DNA of 64,000 bases from Zestomonas insulae (GTDB lineage: Bacteria; Pseudomonadota; Gammaproteobacteria; Pseudomonadales; Pseudomonadaceae): NCBI RefSeq assembly GCF_016901015.1, contig NZ_JAFEUP010000003.1, positions 310,001 to 374,000 of the forward strand. The letters run 5' to 3'. This document shows, one piece after another, positions 37,679 to 48,428 of this stretch. The position numbers were made by a program, and so were the translations under genes. The notes under the pieces are model-generated. The model searched no databases and was not told the DNA's origin. It saw nothing but the letters and a program-made list of their open reading frames with translations. Positions within the stretch are counted from its first letter, which is position 1. The number at the start of each line of letters is the position of its first letter.

Positions 37679-38539
37679 TCAGCGACCGAGGTACACCTCG
37701 ATCACTCGCTCGTTGCCCTGCACCTCGTCCAGCGAACCCTCGGCCAGCACGCTGCCCTGGTGCAGCACGGTGACGTGGTCGGCGATGCTGCCGACGAAGC
37801 CCATGTCGTGCTCGACCACCATCAGCGAGTGCTGGCCGGCGAGGCGCTTGAACAGCTCGGCGGTGAACTCGGTTTCGGCGTCGGTCATGCCCGCCACCGG
37901 CTCGTCGAGCAGCAGCAACTGCGGGTCCTGCATCAGCAGCATGCCGATCTCGAGGAACTGCTTCTGGCCGTGGGAGAGCAGCCCGGCCGGGCGATGCCGC
38001 GCGGTCTCCAGGCGGATGGTGGCGAGCACCTCGTCGATGCGCTCGCGCTGCTCGCCGCTGAGTTTGGCGCGCAGGCTGGCCCACACCGACTTGTTGGTCT
38101 TCTGCGCCAACTCGAGGTTTTCGAACACGCTGAGCGCCTCGAACACCGTGGGCTTCTGGAACTTGCGGCCGATGCCGGCCTGGGCGATCTCGACCTCGCT
38201 CATCTGCGTCAGGTCGAGGGTTTCGCCGAACCAGGCCTGGCCGCTGCCCGGCCGGGTCTTGCCGGTGATCACGTCCATCAGGGTGGTCTTGCCGGCACCG
38301 TTGGGGCCGATGATGCAGCGCAGCTCGCCGACGCCGATGTACAGGTTCAGCGCGTTGAGGGCCTTGAAGCCGTCGAAGCTGACGCTGATGTCCTCCAAGG
38401 TAAGGATGGTGCCGTGGCGTACGTCGAGGCCGGCTTCCTTGCGGCTGCCGAGGCCCAGCGCGTCGCGACTGGTACCGGCGTCGCGATTCGGGTTGTAGGC
38501 CGGTTCGAGCATGAATTCCGGGGTGGCGGTGACTCTCAT
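37679..38539 (-). CDS. urtD: Urea ABC transporter ATP-binding protein UrtD
   Basis: A 286-residue LivG-like ATPase: Walker A GPNGAGKTT, LSHGQKQFLEIGMLLMQ (signature variant) and Walker B LLLLDEPVAGM. An N-terminal ~40-residue extension precedes the ABC core. The ATG at 38539 overlaps the urtC stop (ATGA), indicating translational coupling. Confidence 0.93.
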   Translation of the reverse strand: MRVTATPEFMLEPAYNPNRDAGTSRDALGLGSRKEAGLDVRHGTILTLEDISVSFDGFKALNALNLYIGVGELRCIIGPNGAGKTTLMDVITGKTRPGSGQAWFGETLDLTQMSEVEIAQAGIGRKFQKPTVFEALSVFENLELAQKTNKSVWASLRAKLSGEQRERIDEVLATIRLETARHRPAGLLSHGQKQFLEIGMLLMQDPQLLLLDEPVAGMTDAETEFTAELFKRLAGQHSLMVVEHDMGFVGSIADHVTVLHQGSVLAEGSLDEVQGNERVIEVYLGR

Positions 38540-39627
38540 TCGGCTTTCCCCCGCTTCAACAATCCGATGACGCCTTTGGGCAGGAACAGCGTGACCACGA
38601 TGAACAGCGCGCCGAGGGCGAACAGCCAGTACTCGGGAAACGCCACGGTGAACCAGCTCTTCATGCCGTTGACCAGCCCGGCGCCGAGCAGCGGACCGAT
38701 CAGCGTGCCGCGTCCGCCGAGGGCGACCCACACGGCGGCCTCAATGGAGTTGGTCGGCGACATCTCGCTGGGGTTGATGATGCCCACCTGCGGCACGTAC
38801 AGCGCGCCGGCCAGGCCGCACAGCACGGCGGACAGCACCCAGATGAACAGCTTGTAGCCGCGCGGGTCGTAGCCGCAGAACATCAGGCGGTTCTCCGCAT
38901 CGCGCAGCGCGGTCAGCACCCGGCCGAACTTGCTGCGCGCCAGGCGCCAGCCAAGCAGCAGGCTGCCGACCAGCAGCGCCACGGTGCAGAGGAACAGCGC
39001 GGCGCGGGTGCCCGGTGCGGTGATTTCGAAGCCGAGGATGCTGCGGAAGTTGGTGAAGCCGTTGTTGCCGCCGAAGCCGGTCTCGTTGCGGAAGAACAGC
39101 AGCATGCCGGCGAAGGTCAGCGCCTGGGTCATGATCGAGAAGTACACGCCCTTGATTCGCGAGCGGAAGGCGAAGAAGCCGAACACCAGCGCCAGCACGC
39201 CGGGAGCGAGAACCACCAGGGCCAGGCACCAGAGAAAGCTCGAGGTGCCGTACCAGTACCAGGGCAACTCGGTCCAGGCGAGGAAGCTCATGAACGCCGG
39301 CAGGCCGTCGCCGGCCGACTGGCGCATCAGATACATGCCCATGGCGTAGCCGCCGAGGGCGAAGAACAGCCCGTGGCCGAGCGACAACAGCCCGGCGTAA
39401 CCCCAGACCAGATCCAGCGCCAGGGCGACGATGGCGTAGCAGAGGATCTTGCCGACCAGGGTCAGGGTGTAGGCCGAGACGTGCAGCGCGCTGTCGGCCG
39501 GCAGCAGATGCAGCAGCGGTAGGGCGATCAGCACGGCGAGGACGAGCGCGCCGACCGCCAGGCTCAGCCGTGGGCCGAGCGTGGCGCTGGCGCGAGCCAG
39601 CAGCGTTTGATTCAAGGGCATAGTCAT
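38536..39627 (-). CDS. urtC: Urea ABC transporter permease UrtC
   Basis: A 363-residue LivM-like inner-membrane permease with about nine to ten hydrophobic segments. The motifs YAGLLSLGHGLFFALGGYAMG and the EAA-like FRSILGFEI...GWRLARSKFGRVLTALRDAE contact the ATPases. I took the ATG at 39627, whose A is also the last base of the urtB stop (TGATG). A second ATG lies two codons later. Confidence 0.92.
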   Translation of the reverse strand: MTMPLNQTLLARASATLGPRLSLAVGALVLAVLIALPLLHLLPADSALHVSAYTLTLVGKILCYAIVALALDLVWGYAGLLSLGHGLFFALGGYAMGMYLMRQSAGDGLPAFMSFLAWTELPWYWYGTSSFLWCLALVVLAPGVLALVFGFFAFRSRIKGVYFSIMTQALTFAGMLLFFRNETGFGGNNGFTNFRSILGFEITAPGTRAALFLCTVALLVGSLLLGWRLARSKFGRVLTALRDAENRLMFCGYDPRGYKLFIWVLSAVLCGLAGALYVPQVGIINPSEMSPTNSIEAAVWVALGGRGTLIGPLLGAGLVNGMKSWFTVAFPEYWLFALGALFIVVTLFLPKGVIGLLKRGKAE

Positions 39628-41201
39628 CAGTCGATCACCCGTCCTTTCAGTGCAAAAAGACCTTGGGGCCGTTTCTGGATAAACAGGATGATCAGCGCGA
39701 GGATGAGGATCTTGCCCAGCACGGCGCCGATCTGCGGTTCGAGAATCTTGTTGGCGATGCCCAGACCGAAGGCCGCCAGCACGCTGCCGGCCAGCTGGCC
39801 GACGCCGCCGAGCACCACCACCAGGAACGAGTCGATGATGTAGCTCTGCCCGAGGTCCGGGCCGACGTTGCCGATCTGCGACAGCGCCACGCCGCCGAGC
39901 CCGGCGATGCCGGAGCCGAGGCCAAAGGCGAGCATGTCCACACGGCCGGTCGGCACGCCGCAGCACGCGGCCATGTTGCGGTTCTGGGTGACCGCGCGGA
40001 CGTTGAGGCCGAGGCGGGTCTTGTTCAGCAGCAGCCAGGTCAGCGCCACCACGAACAGGGCGAAACCGATGATCACGATGCGGTTGTAGGGCAGCACCAG
40101 ATTCGGCAGCACCTGGATGCCGCCGGACAGCCAGCCGGGGTTGGCCACCTCGACGTTCTGCGCGCCGAACAGCACGCGCACCAGCTGGATCAGCATCAGG
40201 CTGATGCCCCAGGTGGCCAGCAGGGTTTCCAGCGGCCGGCCGTAGAGGTGGCGGATCACCGTGCGCTCCAGCGCCATGCCGATGCAGGCGGTGACGAAGA
40301 ACGCCACCGGCAGCGCGGCCAGTGGATACAGCGCGAGGTACTCGGGGGCCAGGCGCTGGAAGGCCAGCTGCACCAGGTAGGTGGCGTAGGCGCCGAGCAT
40401 CAGCATCTCGCCGTGGGCCATGTTGATCACCCCGAGCAGGCCGAAGGTGATCGCCAGGCCGAGCGCGGCGAGCAGCAGGATCGAGCCGAGGCTCATGCCG
40501 CTGAATGCCTGGCCGAGCAGGTCGCCGAGCAGCAGGCGACGCTTGACCTGCGCCAGGCTGGTCTCGGCGGCGGTGCGCACCGTGGCGTCGGCTTCTGCGC
40601 CGTCGGCCAGCAGGCTTTCCAGGCGGGTGCGCGCCAGCGGGTCGCCCGTTTCGCCGAGCAGGCGCACGGCATTCAAGCGGATCGTCGGGTCGGGATCGAC
40701 CAGCTGCAGGTTGGCCAGCGCCAGCGCCAGGGCGTCGCGCACCGCGTCATCGCTTTCCGTGGCGACGCGGCCGTTGAGCAGGGTCAGCTGCGCCGGCTTG
40801 GCGGATTTCTGCAGCTGACGGGCGGCGGCCAGGCGCACCAGCGGGTCGTCGGCGAGCAGCTGATGGCTGGCCTGGGTGCTGGCCAGCAGGCCGCGCAGAC
40901 GGTTGTTCAGGCGCAGCTTCTTCGGCGTGCCGTTCGGCGGCAGGTCAGCGTCGGCGGCGTGGAACTGGCCAGCTTCCTCGATAAACGCGGCCTTGTCGCG
41001 GTCGGCGGCCAGGCGGCCTTGTTGCAGGGCGTCGAGCAGCGGCAGGCGCGCTGGATCGGGCGCGGCGGCCCAGCTTTCCAACAGTTTGGCCTGCTGGGCG
41101 GGATTAGCGGCGACGAAGTCGCTGGCATCGCCGGCCTGGGTGGTCATCGGCAGGCAGAGCAGTGCCAATGACAGCAGGAAGGGGTAGAGGGCAGTGGGCA
41201 T
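39627..41201 (-). CDS. urtB: Urea ABC transporter permease UrtB
   Basis: 524 residues. An N-terminal signal-like segment and a ~200-residue periplasmic, HEAT-like helical domain precede a LivH-like permease (from ~residue 225: MSLGSILLLAALGLAITFGLLGVINMAHGEMLMLGAY). The long N-terminal domain is the hallmark that separates UrtB from amino-acid LivH proteins. First permease gene of the operon, coupled to urtC. Confidence 0.93.
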   Translation of the reverse strand: MPTALYPFLLSLALLCLPMTTQAGDASDFVAANPAQQAKLLESWAAAPDPARLPLLDALQQGRLAADRDKAAFIEEAGQFHAADADLPPNGTPKKLRLNNRLRGLLASTQASHQLLADDPLVRLAAARQLQKSAKPAQLTLLNGRVATESDDAVRDALALALANLQLVDPDPTIRLNAVRLLGETGDPLARTRLESLLADGAEADATVRTAAETSLAQVKRRLLLGDLLGQAFSGMSLGSILLLAALGLAITFGLLGVINMAHGEMLMLGAYATYLVQLAFQRLAPEYLALYPLAALPVAFFVTACIGMALERTVIRHLYGRPLETLLATWGISLMLIQLVRVLFGAQNVEVANPGWLSGGIQVLPNLVLPYNRIVIIGFALFVVALTWLLLNKTRLGLNVRAVTQNRNMAACCGVPTGRVDMLAFGLGSGIAGLGGVALSQIGNVGPDLGQSYIIDSFLVVVLGGVGQLAGSVLAAFGLGIANKILEPQIGAVLGKILILALIILFIQKRPQGLFALKGRVID

Positions 41202-41235
41202 TTCGGGGTCCTTTGCTGTGCTTGAAGGCGAGTTC

Positions 41236-41367
41236 CCTCACCCCCGCCCCTCTCCCGGAGGGAGAGGGGAGAAAGCACGTCGGCGTTGCCGGTTGGCGAC
41301 GGCGATTCAGCCGGCACCAACCAGTCCCCTCTCCCCGTGGGAGAGGGCTAGGGTGAGGGGCGGGGGC
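41236..41367. repeat. Inverted repeat between urtA and urtB
   Basis: CCTCACCCCCGCCCCTCTCC (41236-41255) is inverted, with interruptions, as GGGAGAGGGCTAGGGTGAGG through 41367. Each half also forms its own small hairpin (CCCCTCTCCC ggag GGGAGAGGGG). A repeat of this C-rich kind is common between Pseudomonas genes. It could stabilise or limit readthrough from urtA into urtBCDE. Confidence 0.7.
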
Positions 41368-41399
41368 GCTCCTGCCCCCGACCTCTCAAGGCCGTCCGC

Positions 41400-42665
41400 T
41401 TAGTTCGACTTCACCGCGTAATCCGGCTTCTTGTCGTTACCCGGAATGAACGGGCTCCACGGCTGGGCGCGGACCGGCCCTTCGGTCTGCCAGACCACGT
41501 TGAACTGCCCGTTCTCTTCGACCTCGCCGATCATCACCGGCTTGTGCAGGTGGTGGTTGGTCTTGTCCATGGTCAGGGTGTAGCCGGACGGCGCGGCGAA
41601 GGTCTGCCCGGCGAGCGCTTCGCGGACCTTGTCGACGTCGGTGGTACCCGCCTTCTGCACCGCCTGCGCCCACATGTTGATGCCGACGTAGGTGGCTTCC
41701 ATCGGGTCGTTGGTCACCGCGGTCTGGTAGTTGGGCAGGTTCTTGGCCTTGGCGTAGGCCTTCCACTGTTCGACGAACTTGCCGTTGACCGGGTTATCCA
41801 CCGACTCGAAGTAGTTCCAGGCGGCCAGCTGGCCCACCAGCGGCTTGGTGTCGATGCCGCGCAGCTCTTCCTCGCCGACCGAGAAGGCCACCACCGGGAT
41901 GTCGGTGGCTTCGATGCCCTGGTTGGCCAGTTCCTTGTAGAACGGCACGTTGGAGTCGCCGTTGACCGTGGAGATCACCGCGGTCTTGCCGCCAGCGGAG
42001 AACTTCTTGATGTTGGCGACGATGGTTTGGTAGTCGCTGTGGCCGAACGGGGTGTAGACCTCTTCGATGTCCTTGTCGGCGATGCCCTTGCTGTGCAGGA
42101 AGTTGCGCAGGATCTTGTTGGTGGTGCGCGGGTAGACATAGTCGGTGCCGAGCAGGAAGTAGCGCTTGGCGGCGCCGCCGTCCTCGCTCATCAGGTACTC
42201 GACGGCCGGGATGGCCTGCTGGTTCGGCGCGGCGCCGGTGTAGAAGACGTTCGGCGACATCTCTTCGCCTTCGTACTGCACCGGGTAGAACAGCAGGCCG
42301 TTGAGCTCCTCGAACACCGGCAGCACGGATTTGCGCGACACGCTGGTCCAGCAGCCGAACACCACGTCGACCTTGTCCTGGGTCAGCAGCTGGCGGGCCT
42401 TCTCGGCGAACAGCGGCCAGTTGGAGGCCGGGTCGACCACCACCGCTTCGAGCTGCTTGCCGTTGACCCCGCCCTTGGCGTTGATCTCGTCGATGGTCAT
42501 CAGCGCCATGTCTTTCAGCGAGGTCTCGGAAATCGCCATGGTGCCGGACAGCGAATGCAGGATGCCGACCTTGATGGTCTCGGCGGCCTGGATGGTCCAC
42601 GACATGCCCATGGCGGCGATGGATGCGGAAAGGGTGAAAGCCTTGATCAGGCTGCGACGTTGCAT
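41400..42665 (-). CDS. urtA: Urea ABC transporter substrate-binding protein UrtA
   Basis: 421 residues of the Leu/Ile/Val-binding type. The N-terminus MQRRSLIKAFTLSASIAAMG has twin Arg followed by a hydrophobic stretch, so Tat export is possible. The mature part has ETIKVGILHSLSGTMAISE, VFGCWTSVSRKSVLPVFEE and FYPVQYEGEEMSPNVFYTG, all conserved in UrtA. The ATG at 42665 has GGAG 8 nt upstream; an in-frame GTG lies six codons earlier. First and most expressed gene of the operon. Confidence 0.95.
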   Translation of the reverse strand: MQRRSLIKAFTLSASIAAMGMSWTIQAAETIKVGILHSLSGTMAISETSLKDMALMTIDEINAKGGVNGKQLEAVVVDPASNWPLFAEKARQLLTQDKVDVVFGCWTSVSRKSVLPVFEELNGLLFYPVQYEGEEMSPNVFYTGAAPNQQAIPAVEYLMSEDGGAAKRYFLLGTDYVYPRTTNKILRNFLHSKGIADKDIEEVYTPFGHSDYQTIVANIKKFSAGGKTAVISTVNGDSNVPFYKELANQGIEATDIPVVAFSVGEEELRGIDTKPLVGQLAAWNYFESVDNPVNGKFVEQWKAYAKAKNLPNYQTAVTNDPMEATYVGINMWAQAVQKAGTTDVDKVREALAGQTFAAPSGYTLTMDKTNHHLHKPVMIGEVEENGQFNVVWQTEGPVRAQPWSPFIPGNDKKPDYAVKSN

Positions 42666-42780
42666 AGTGCGATCTCCATTCACAAACGTGTTTAAAAGGA
42701 CAGCGTCGGCGGTGCATCGAGGTTTGTTCTTGTCACCCGCATGGAGTGATCCGTTCTACTGCGGCCTCGCAAGGGCATTC

Positions 42781-42797
42781 AGCAATAGGCGTGCCGG
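42781..42797 (-). promoter_or_regulatory. Sigma-54 promoter of urtABCDE
   Basis: Read leftward: CCGGCACGCCTATTGCT, matching TGGCACG-N4-TTGCW at all key bases. Predicted start near 42771, ~105 bp before the urtA ATG. Confidence 0.75.
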
Positions 42798-42862
42798 CCG
42801 CTCGGCGGGCGCACTAGCACGGGCGTTTGCGGCGGGGCTGGGGCTGGCGTCGGGAAGCTGTG

Positions 42863-42881
42863 GCGCACCAGGCTGGTGCGC
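42863..42881. promoter_or_regulatory. NtrC-type enhancer site upstream of urtA
   Basis: GCGCACCAGGCTGGTGCGC, a perfect palindrome containing GCACC-N5-GGTGC, the NtrC consensus. It is centred ~100 bp before the predicted sigma-54 start, a normal enhancer position. Confidence 0.75.
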
Positions 42882-42959
42882 GTTCGGAGGTGGCGGCGGG
42901 CGGGTGCGCCGCGCTGGCGCTCTGCTGGAGAGCAGGGGGGAGCGGCTAGGGCGGGCGCC

Positions 42960-43553
42960 TTAGCCGAGGTAGTTCTTCACCCCGGTGAAGATGATCTGCG
43001 CGGCCAGGGCGCAGACGAACAGGCCCATCAGGCGGCTGACGATTTGCAGGCCCTGGTCGCCGAGCAGGCGCTCGAACAGGTCGGACAGGTAGAGCACGAA
43101 GCCCACCGTGGCGCTGGCCAGGGCGATGGCCAGCACGGCGATCAGCTTCTCGTCCCAGTCCACCTTGCCGACGCCCATCACCAGCAGGGCGCCGATGGTG
43201 CCGGGGCCGACGGTCAGCGGAATGGTCAGCGGCACGATGGTCACGTCCTGCTGCACATTGTCGCTCTGCACCACCGGCTTGCCCTGGGCCATGCTCAGCG
43301 CCGAGATGAACAGCACGCTGCCGGCACCGATGCGGAAGGCGTCAACGGTGATGCCGAAGATCACGAAGATGCTGCGGCCGAACAGGTACAGCAGCACGCT
43401 GGCGATGACCACGCCGAGCGCCACCTTCCAGGCCAGCTTCTTGCGCTCCTTGACCGTGTAGCCGCGGGTCAGCGCGATGAAGCAGGACAACACGAAGAAC
43501 GGGCTGTAGAGCACCAGCATCTTCAGGTACAGGCTGAACAGCTCGGAATGCAT
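42960..43553 (-). CDS. MarC-family integral membrane protein
   Basis: 197 residues with six predicted membrane segments. The family-conserved TIPLTVGPGTIGALLVMG and a C-terminal GLQIVSRLMGLFVCALAAQIIFTGV are clear. MarC proteins were once linked to multiple antibiotic resistance, but that was not upheld; their transport function is unknown. Ends just left of the retS 3' end; no shared transcript is evident. Downstream of its stop is the NtrC/urtA promoter region. Confidence 0.87.
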   Translation of the reverse strand: MHSELFSLYLKMLVLYSPFFVLSCFIALTRGYTVKERKKLAWKVALGVVIASVLLYLFGRSIFVIFGITVDAFRIGAGSVLFISALSMAQGKPVVQSDNVQQDVTIVPLTIPLTVGPGTIGALLVMGVGKVDWDEKLIAVLAIALASATVGFVLYLSDLFERLLGDQGLQIVSRLMGLFVCALAAQIIFTGVKNYLG

Positions 43554-43619
43554 GCGGCAGGACTCACTGGGGGGAAACTGGAGCTTAGTGTAGGAGCGCC
43601 GGGGGCGGCGCCGCCCGGT

Positions 43620-46409
43620 TCAGGACAGCGCGTCGCTCTGCTCGCGACGGCGTGCCTCGCGTTCGCTGACCCAGAATTCGATCAGCTCGCGCAGCTGCGA
43701 CATCTCCACCGGCTTGGCCATGTGGCCGTCCATCCCGGCCTGGCGCGCGCGCTCCTTGTGCTCGCTGAGGATGTGCGCGGTGAGCGCCACCACCGGGGTG
43801 CGCTGGCGCTGCTCGGCGGCTTCCCAGTCGCGCAGCTGTTCGGTGGCGGAGAAGCCGTCGAGCACCGGCATCTCGCAGTCCATCAGCACCAGGTCGTAGG
43901 GCGTGCTCTTCATCGCCTGCAGCGCTTCGGCGCCGTTGCTGGCGGTGTCCGGGGCCAGGTTGAGCTTGCCGAGCATGCCGCGGATCACCTTGGTGGAGAT
44001 GCTGTTGTCCTCGGCGACCAGGATGCGGAAGTCCTGCGGCACGCTCAGCGCGGTGCCACGCGGCAGCACTGGACGCGGCTGCGCGCCGCCCTGCTTGTGC
44101 TGGCCGAGTTCGTCGGCGAGGGTGGCCTTCAGTGTGTAGCCGGCCACCGGCTTGGCGAGGATGCGCTTGATCCCGGCGTTGCGCGCGATGACCTTGCTCG
44201 GCGCGTTGCTGATGCCGGTGAGCATGATGATCAGGATGTCGTGGTTGAGGCTCGGGTCTTCCTTGATTCGCGCGGCCAGCTGCATGCCGGTCATGCCCGG
44301 CATGTCCTGGTCGAGCAGCACCGCGTCGAAGTACTCGCCGATGTGCGCCTTGGTGCGCAGCAGCGCCAGCGCCTCCTTGCCGGACGGTACCGCGCTGGCC
44401 TGCACGCCCCAGGCGCTGCACTGCTGGAGCAGCACTTTGCGGCAGGTGTCGTTGTCGTCGACCACCAGCAGACGGGTGCCCTGCAGCGGGCCGTCGAGGT
44501 CGGTGGTCGGCGTCTCCAGGCGTTCGGCATCCAGCGGCAGGGTCAGCCACAGCGTGCTGCCCTGGCTGCTGCCGCTCTGCACGCCAAACTCGCCGTGCAT
44601 CAGGCGAATCAGCTGGCGGGCGATGATCAGGCCGAGGCGTCCACCGAGCTTGGTGGCGGCGAGGAAGTCGCGGCTGTGCAGTTCGGCGTTGAGCAGCGCG
44701 TCGCGGTCGGCGCCTTCCAGCGGGCGGCCGCTGTCTTGCACGGCGAAGCGCAGGCGCGGGCCGTTGGCGCTGTGCTCGAGGGCCACGACGAGGAGGATTT
44801 CGCCCTCGTCGGTTTGCTTGAAGGCGTTGTCCAGCAGGCTGAGCAGCACCTGGCGCAGGCGCGTCGGATCGCCGGCGATCACCCGCGGCACCTGCGGCTG
44901 GGTGAAGCTGACCAGCTCGACGCGCTGCTGCTCGGCCTTGGCGCGGAAGATGTCGAGACAGTCGTCGATCAGTGCGTTGAGGTCGAACTGCACGTCGTCC
45001 AGTTCGATCTGCCCGGTTTCCAGCTTGGAGATGTCGAGAATCTCGTTGATCAGGGTGAGCAGTTCGTTGCCCGAGCTGTGGATGGTCTGCACGTAGTCAC
45101 GTTGCTTGGCCGACAACGGCGTGCCGAGCAGCAGCTCGGTCATGCCCAGCACGCCATTCATCGGCGTGCGGATTTCGTGGCTGATCTTTGCCAGGAACTC
45201 GCCCTTGGCCTTCAGCTCGGCGGAGCTGGCGGCCAGCGCCTGACGGCTGCTGAAGCGCTCGTCGGCGATGCTGCGCTGGCGTTCGCTGAGCGCCATGCTG
45301 AGCAGGAAGCCGCTCAGCGTGCACATCGCCAGCAGGCCGAACGCCAGCCAGTCGGACGGCACCGCCCAGTAGCCGAACAGCGCCGGCAGCGCGCCGATGA
45401 AGGTCAGGCCGAACAGCAGGGTGGCCAGGCTGAACAGGCGCGCCGGGCGGTAGCCGTGCTGCCAGTGGAACAGCGAGACGACGAAGATGCTGAGCAGGGT
45501 GACCAGGGTGATCAGGTAAACCACCTGGTTGAAGTGCAGCTCGCTGACCACCAGCAGCAGGACGCAGGCGACCGCGATCAGCAGGCCTTCGCCGAGCAGC
45601 AGGTGGCGCACCGTGGTGGTCGGGCAGGCCTTGTCGAAGAAGCGCACGGTGAAGCCCAGCGCGCAAATCATCGCCAGCAGCATGGCCAGGTTGCCGAGCT
45701 GTGCCTGCAGGCCCGGCCAGGCGCTGAGCCAGGGCGCGGCGATGCCGAACTGGCCGAGCGCGGTGACCAGCAGGCCGACATGGATGCCGGCCAGCCACAG
45801 GCTGGTCGCGCTGCGGGTGTAGAGGCAGCGCACCAGGCTGTAGGCAATCAAGAGACCGAGGCAGCCGAGCACCGCACCGAATAGCAGCAGGCGGGTGTCA
45901 TCGCTGAGCAGCAGGGCGGTGCGCTGGATGTCGATGCTCGGTCGCAGGGCATGCTCGGAGGACAGGCGCAGGTAAAGGTCGAGCGGCTCCTGCACGGTCG
46001 GCAGCGGCACGAGAAAATCGCGGCTCGGCAGCGGCCGGGCGGCGAGCGGCTGGTTGGCGCCGGTCTGGGTATGGGCGAGCAGGGTGGCGCCGCGCAGTAC
46101 GTACAGGTCGAGCTGGCTCAGGTAGGGCGCGAACAGGCGCAGCAGCTGCTCCTGACCTTGGGCCTGGGCCGGCAGCTGATAGTGCAACCACAGCGCCGGA
46201 CCGCCGCCGGGCACCTGCAGCTGGTCGCTGTCGGTGGGATTGAACTGGTTGGCGTAACGCGGCGCGCGCAGCTCGTCGAGCGTCAGGCGGCCGGTGGGGT
46301 CGAGCAGTGTCGACCACTGCGCGGGCGTGGCGGCCTGGGCAACGACGGGACCTCCTGCCAGTGCGAACAGGCAGACGAGAAGTCCAATGGCGATCCTGAG
46401 CCCGTGCAC
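43620..46409 (-). CDS. retS: Hybrid sensor kinase RetS
   Basis: 929 residues with the RetS architecture: signal peptide, periplasmic 7TMR-DISMED2 domain (~30-170), seven-helix 7TMR-DISM membrane domain (~175-375), HisKA with His411 in [12 protein letters not shown], ATPase domain (~505-625) and two receivers (phospho-Asp D700 and D844). In P. aeruginosa RetS heterodimerises with GacS and blocks the Gac/Rsm switch from acute virulence to biofilm. The gene order next to purD (with one inserted transporter) and urt supports orthology. The G1 ATP box reads DSGRP instead of DxGxG, suggesting weak kinase activity. Confidence 0.88.
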   Translation of the reverse strand: MHGLRIAIGLLVCLFALAGGPVVAQAATPAQWSTLLDPTGRLTLDELRAPRYANQFNPTDSDQLQVPGGGPALWLHYQLPAQAQGQEQLLRLFAPYLSQLDLYVLRGATLLAHTQTGANQPLAARPLPSRDFLVPLPTVQEPLDLYLRLSSEHALRPSIDIQRTALLLSDDTRLLLFGAVLGCLGLLIAYSLVRCLYTRSATSLWLAGIHVGLLVTALGQFGIAAPWLSAWPGLQAQLGNLAMLLAMICALGFTVRFFDKACPTTTVRHLLLGEGLLIAVACVLLLVVSELHFNQVVYLITLVTLLSIFVVSLFHWQHGYRPARLFSLATLLFGLTFIGALPALFGYWAVPSDWLAFGLLAMCTLSGFLLSMALSERQRSIADERFSSRQALAASSAELKAKGEFLAKISHEIRTPMNGVLGMTELLLGTPLSAKQRDYVQTIHSSGNELLTLINEILDISKLETGQIELDDVQFDLNALIDDCLDIFRAKAEQQRVELVSFTQPQVPRVIAGDPTRLRQVLLSLLDNAFKQTDEGEILLVVALEHSANGPRLRFAVQDSGRPLEGADRDALLNAELHSRDFLAATKLGGRLGLIIARQLIRLMHGEFGVQSGSSQGSTLWLTLPLDAERLETPTTDLDGPLQGTRLLVVDDNDTCRKVLLQQCSAWGVQASAVPSGKEALALLRTKAHIGEYFDAVLLDQDMPGMTGMQLAARIKEDPSLNHDILIIMLTGISNAPSKVIARNAGIKRILAKPVAGYTLKATLADELGQHKQGGAQPRPVLPRGTALSVPQDFRILVAEDNSISTKVIRGMLGKLNLAPDTASNGAEALQAMKSTPYDLVLMDCEMPVLDGFSATEQLRDWEAAEQRQRTPVVALTAHILSEHKERARQAGMDGHMAKPVEMSQLRELIEFWVSEREARRREQSDALS

Positions 46410-46444
46410 GGCGAAATCCCTTCGATTCGTAGGAGTGTGGCTCG

Positions 46445-46450
46445 ATTATA
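46445..46450 (-). promoter_or_regulatory. -10 element of retS
   Basis: A perfect TATAAT read leftward, 35 bp before the retS ATG. It lies in the loop of a small hairpin (GTGGCT-N7-AGCCAC, 46437-46455). No good -35 is visible. Confidence 0.45.
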
Positions 46451-46567
46451 GCCACGCCGCCTTGCCGAGGACCATGACCGGCGCGGCCAGCCCTCATGAC
46501 GGACGCCGCGTGGGCGAAGGTTGCTGCAGCCCACGGTTGGCGTGACTTTGCGGATTTCAAGGGGCAT

Positions 46568-46581
46568 TAGACTAATGTCTA
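46568..46581. promoter_or_regulatory. 14-bp palindrome before the MFS gene
   Basis: TAGAC-TAAT-GTCTA in an AT-rich patch, in the divergent retS/MFS gap, 112 bp before the MFS ATG. Candidate operator of an unknown regulator. Confidence 0.35.
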
Positions 46582-46693
46582 GTGCTGACTGCGATTCCGC
46601 CGTCTAGCCTTGCTCTGCAGAACAAACACAAGAAAGACGTCCGGGTACAGGGCGATCCACGCTCTTGCCGACAGGCCGTCGTGGAGGCACCCA

Positions 46694-48370
<1,677 letters not shown>

Positions 48371-48384
48371 AGCGCGCCGCAACG

Positions 48385-48414
48385 AAAAAGGCCCCGCAGA
48401 TGCGGGGCCTTTTT
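48385..48414. terminator. Bidirectional intrinsic terminator
   Basis: Stem AAAAAGGCCCCGCA / TGCGGGGCCTTTTT between the convergent MFS and purD genes; A and T runs on both strands. Confidence 0.9.
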
Positions 48415-48428
48415 CTATCGACTGAAGA

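Noticed and set aside
42876..45884. A 1002-codon open frame on the + strand opposite retS
   Set aside because: It is low-complexity, rich in Ala, Gly, Arg, His and Gln, has no recognisable motif, and mirrors the retS codons in antisense, as expected in GC-rich DNA.
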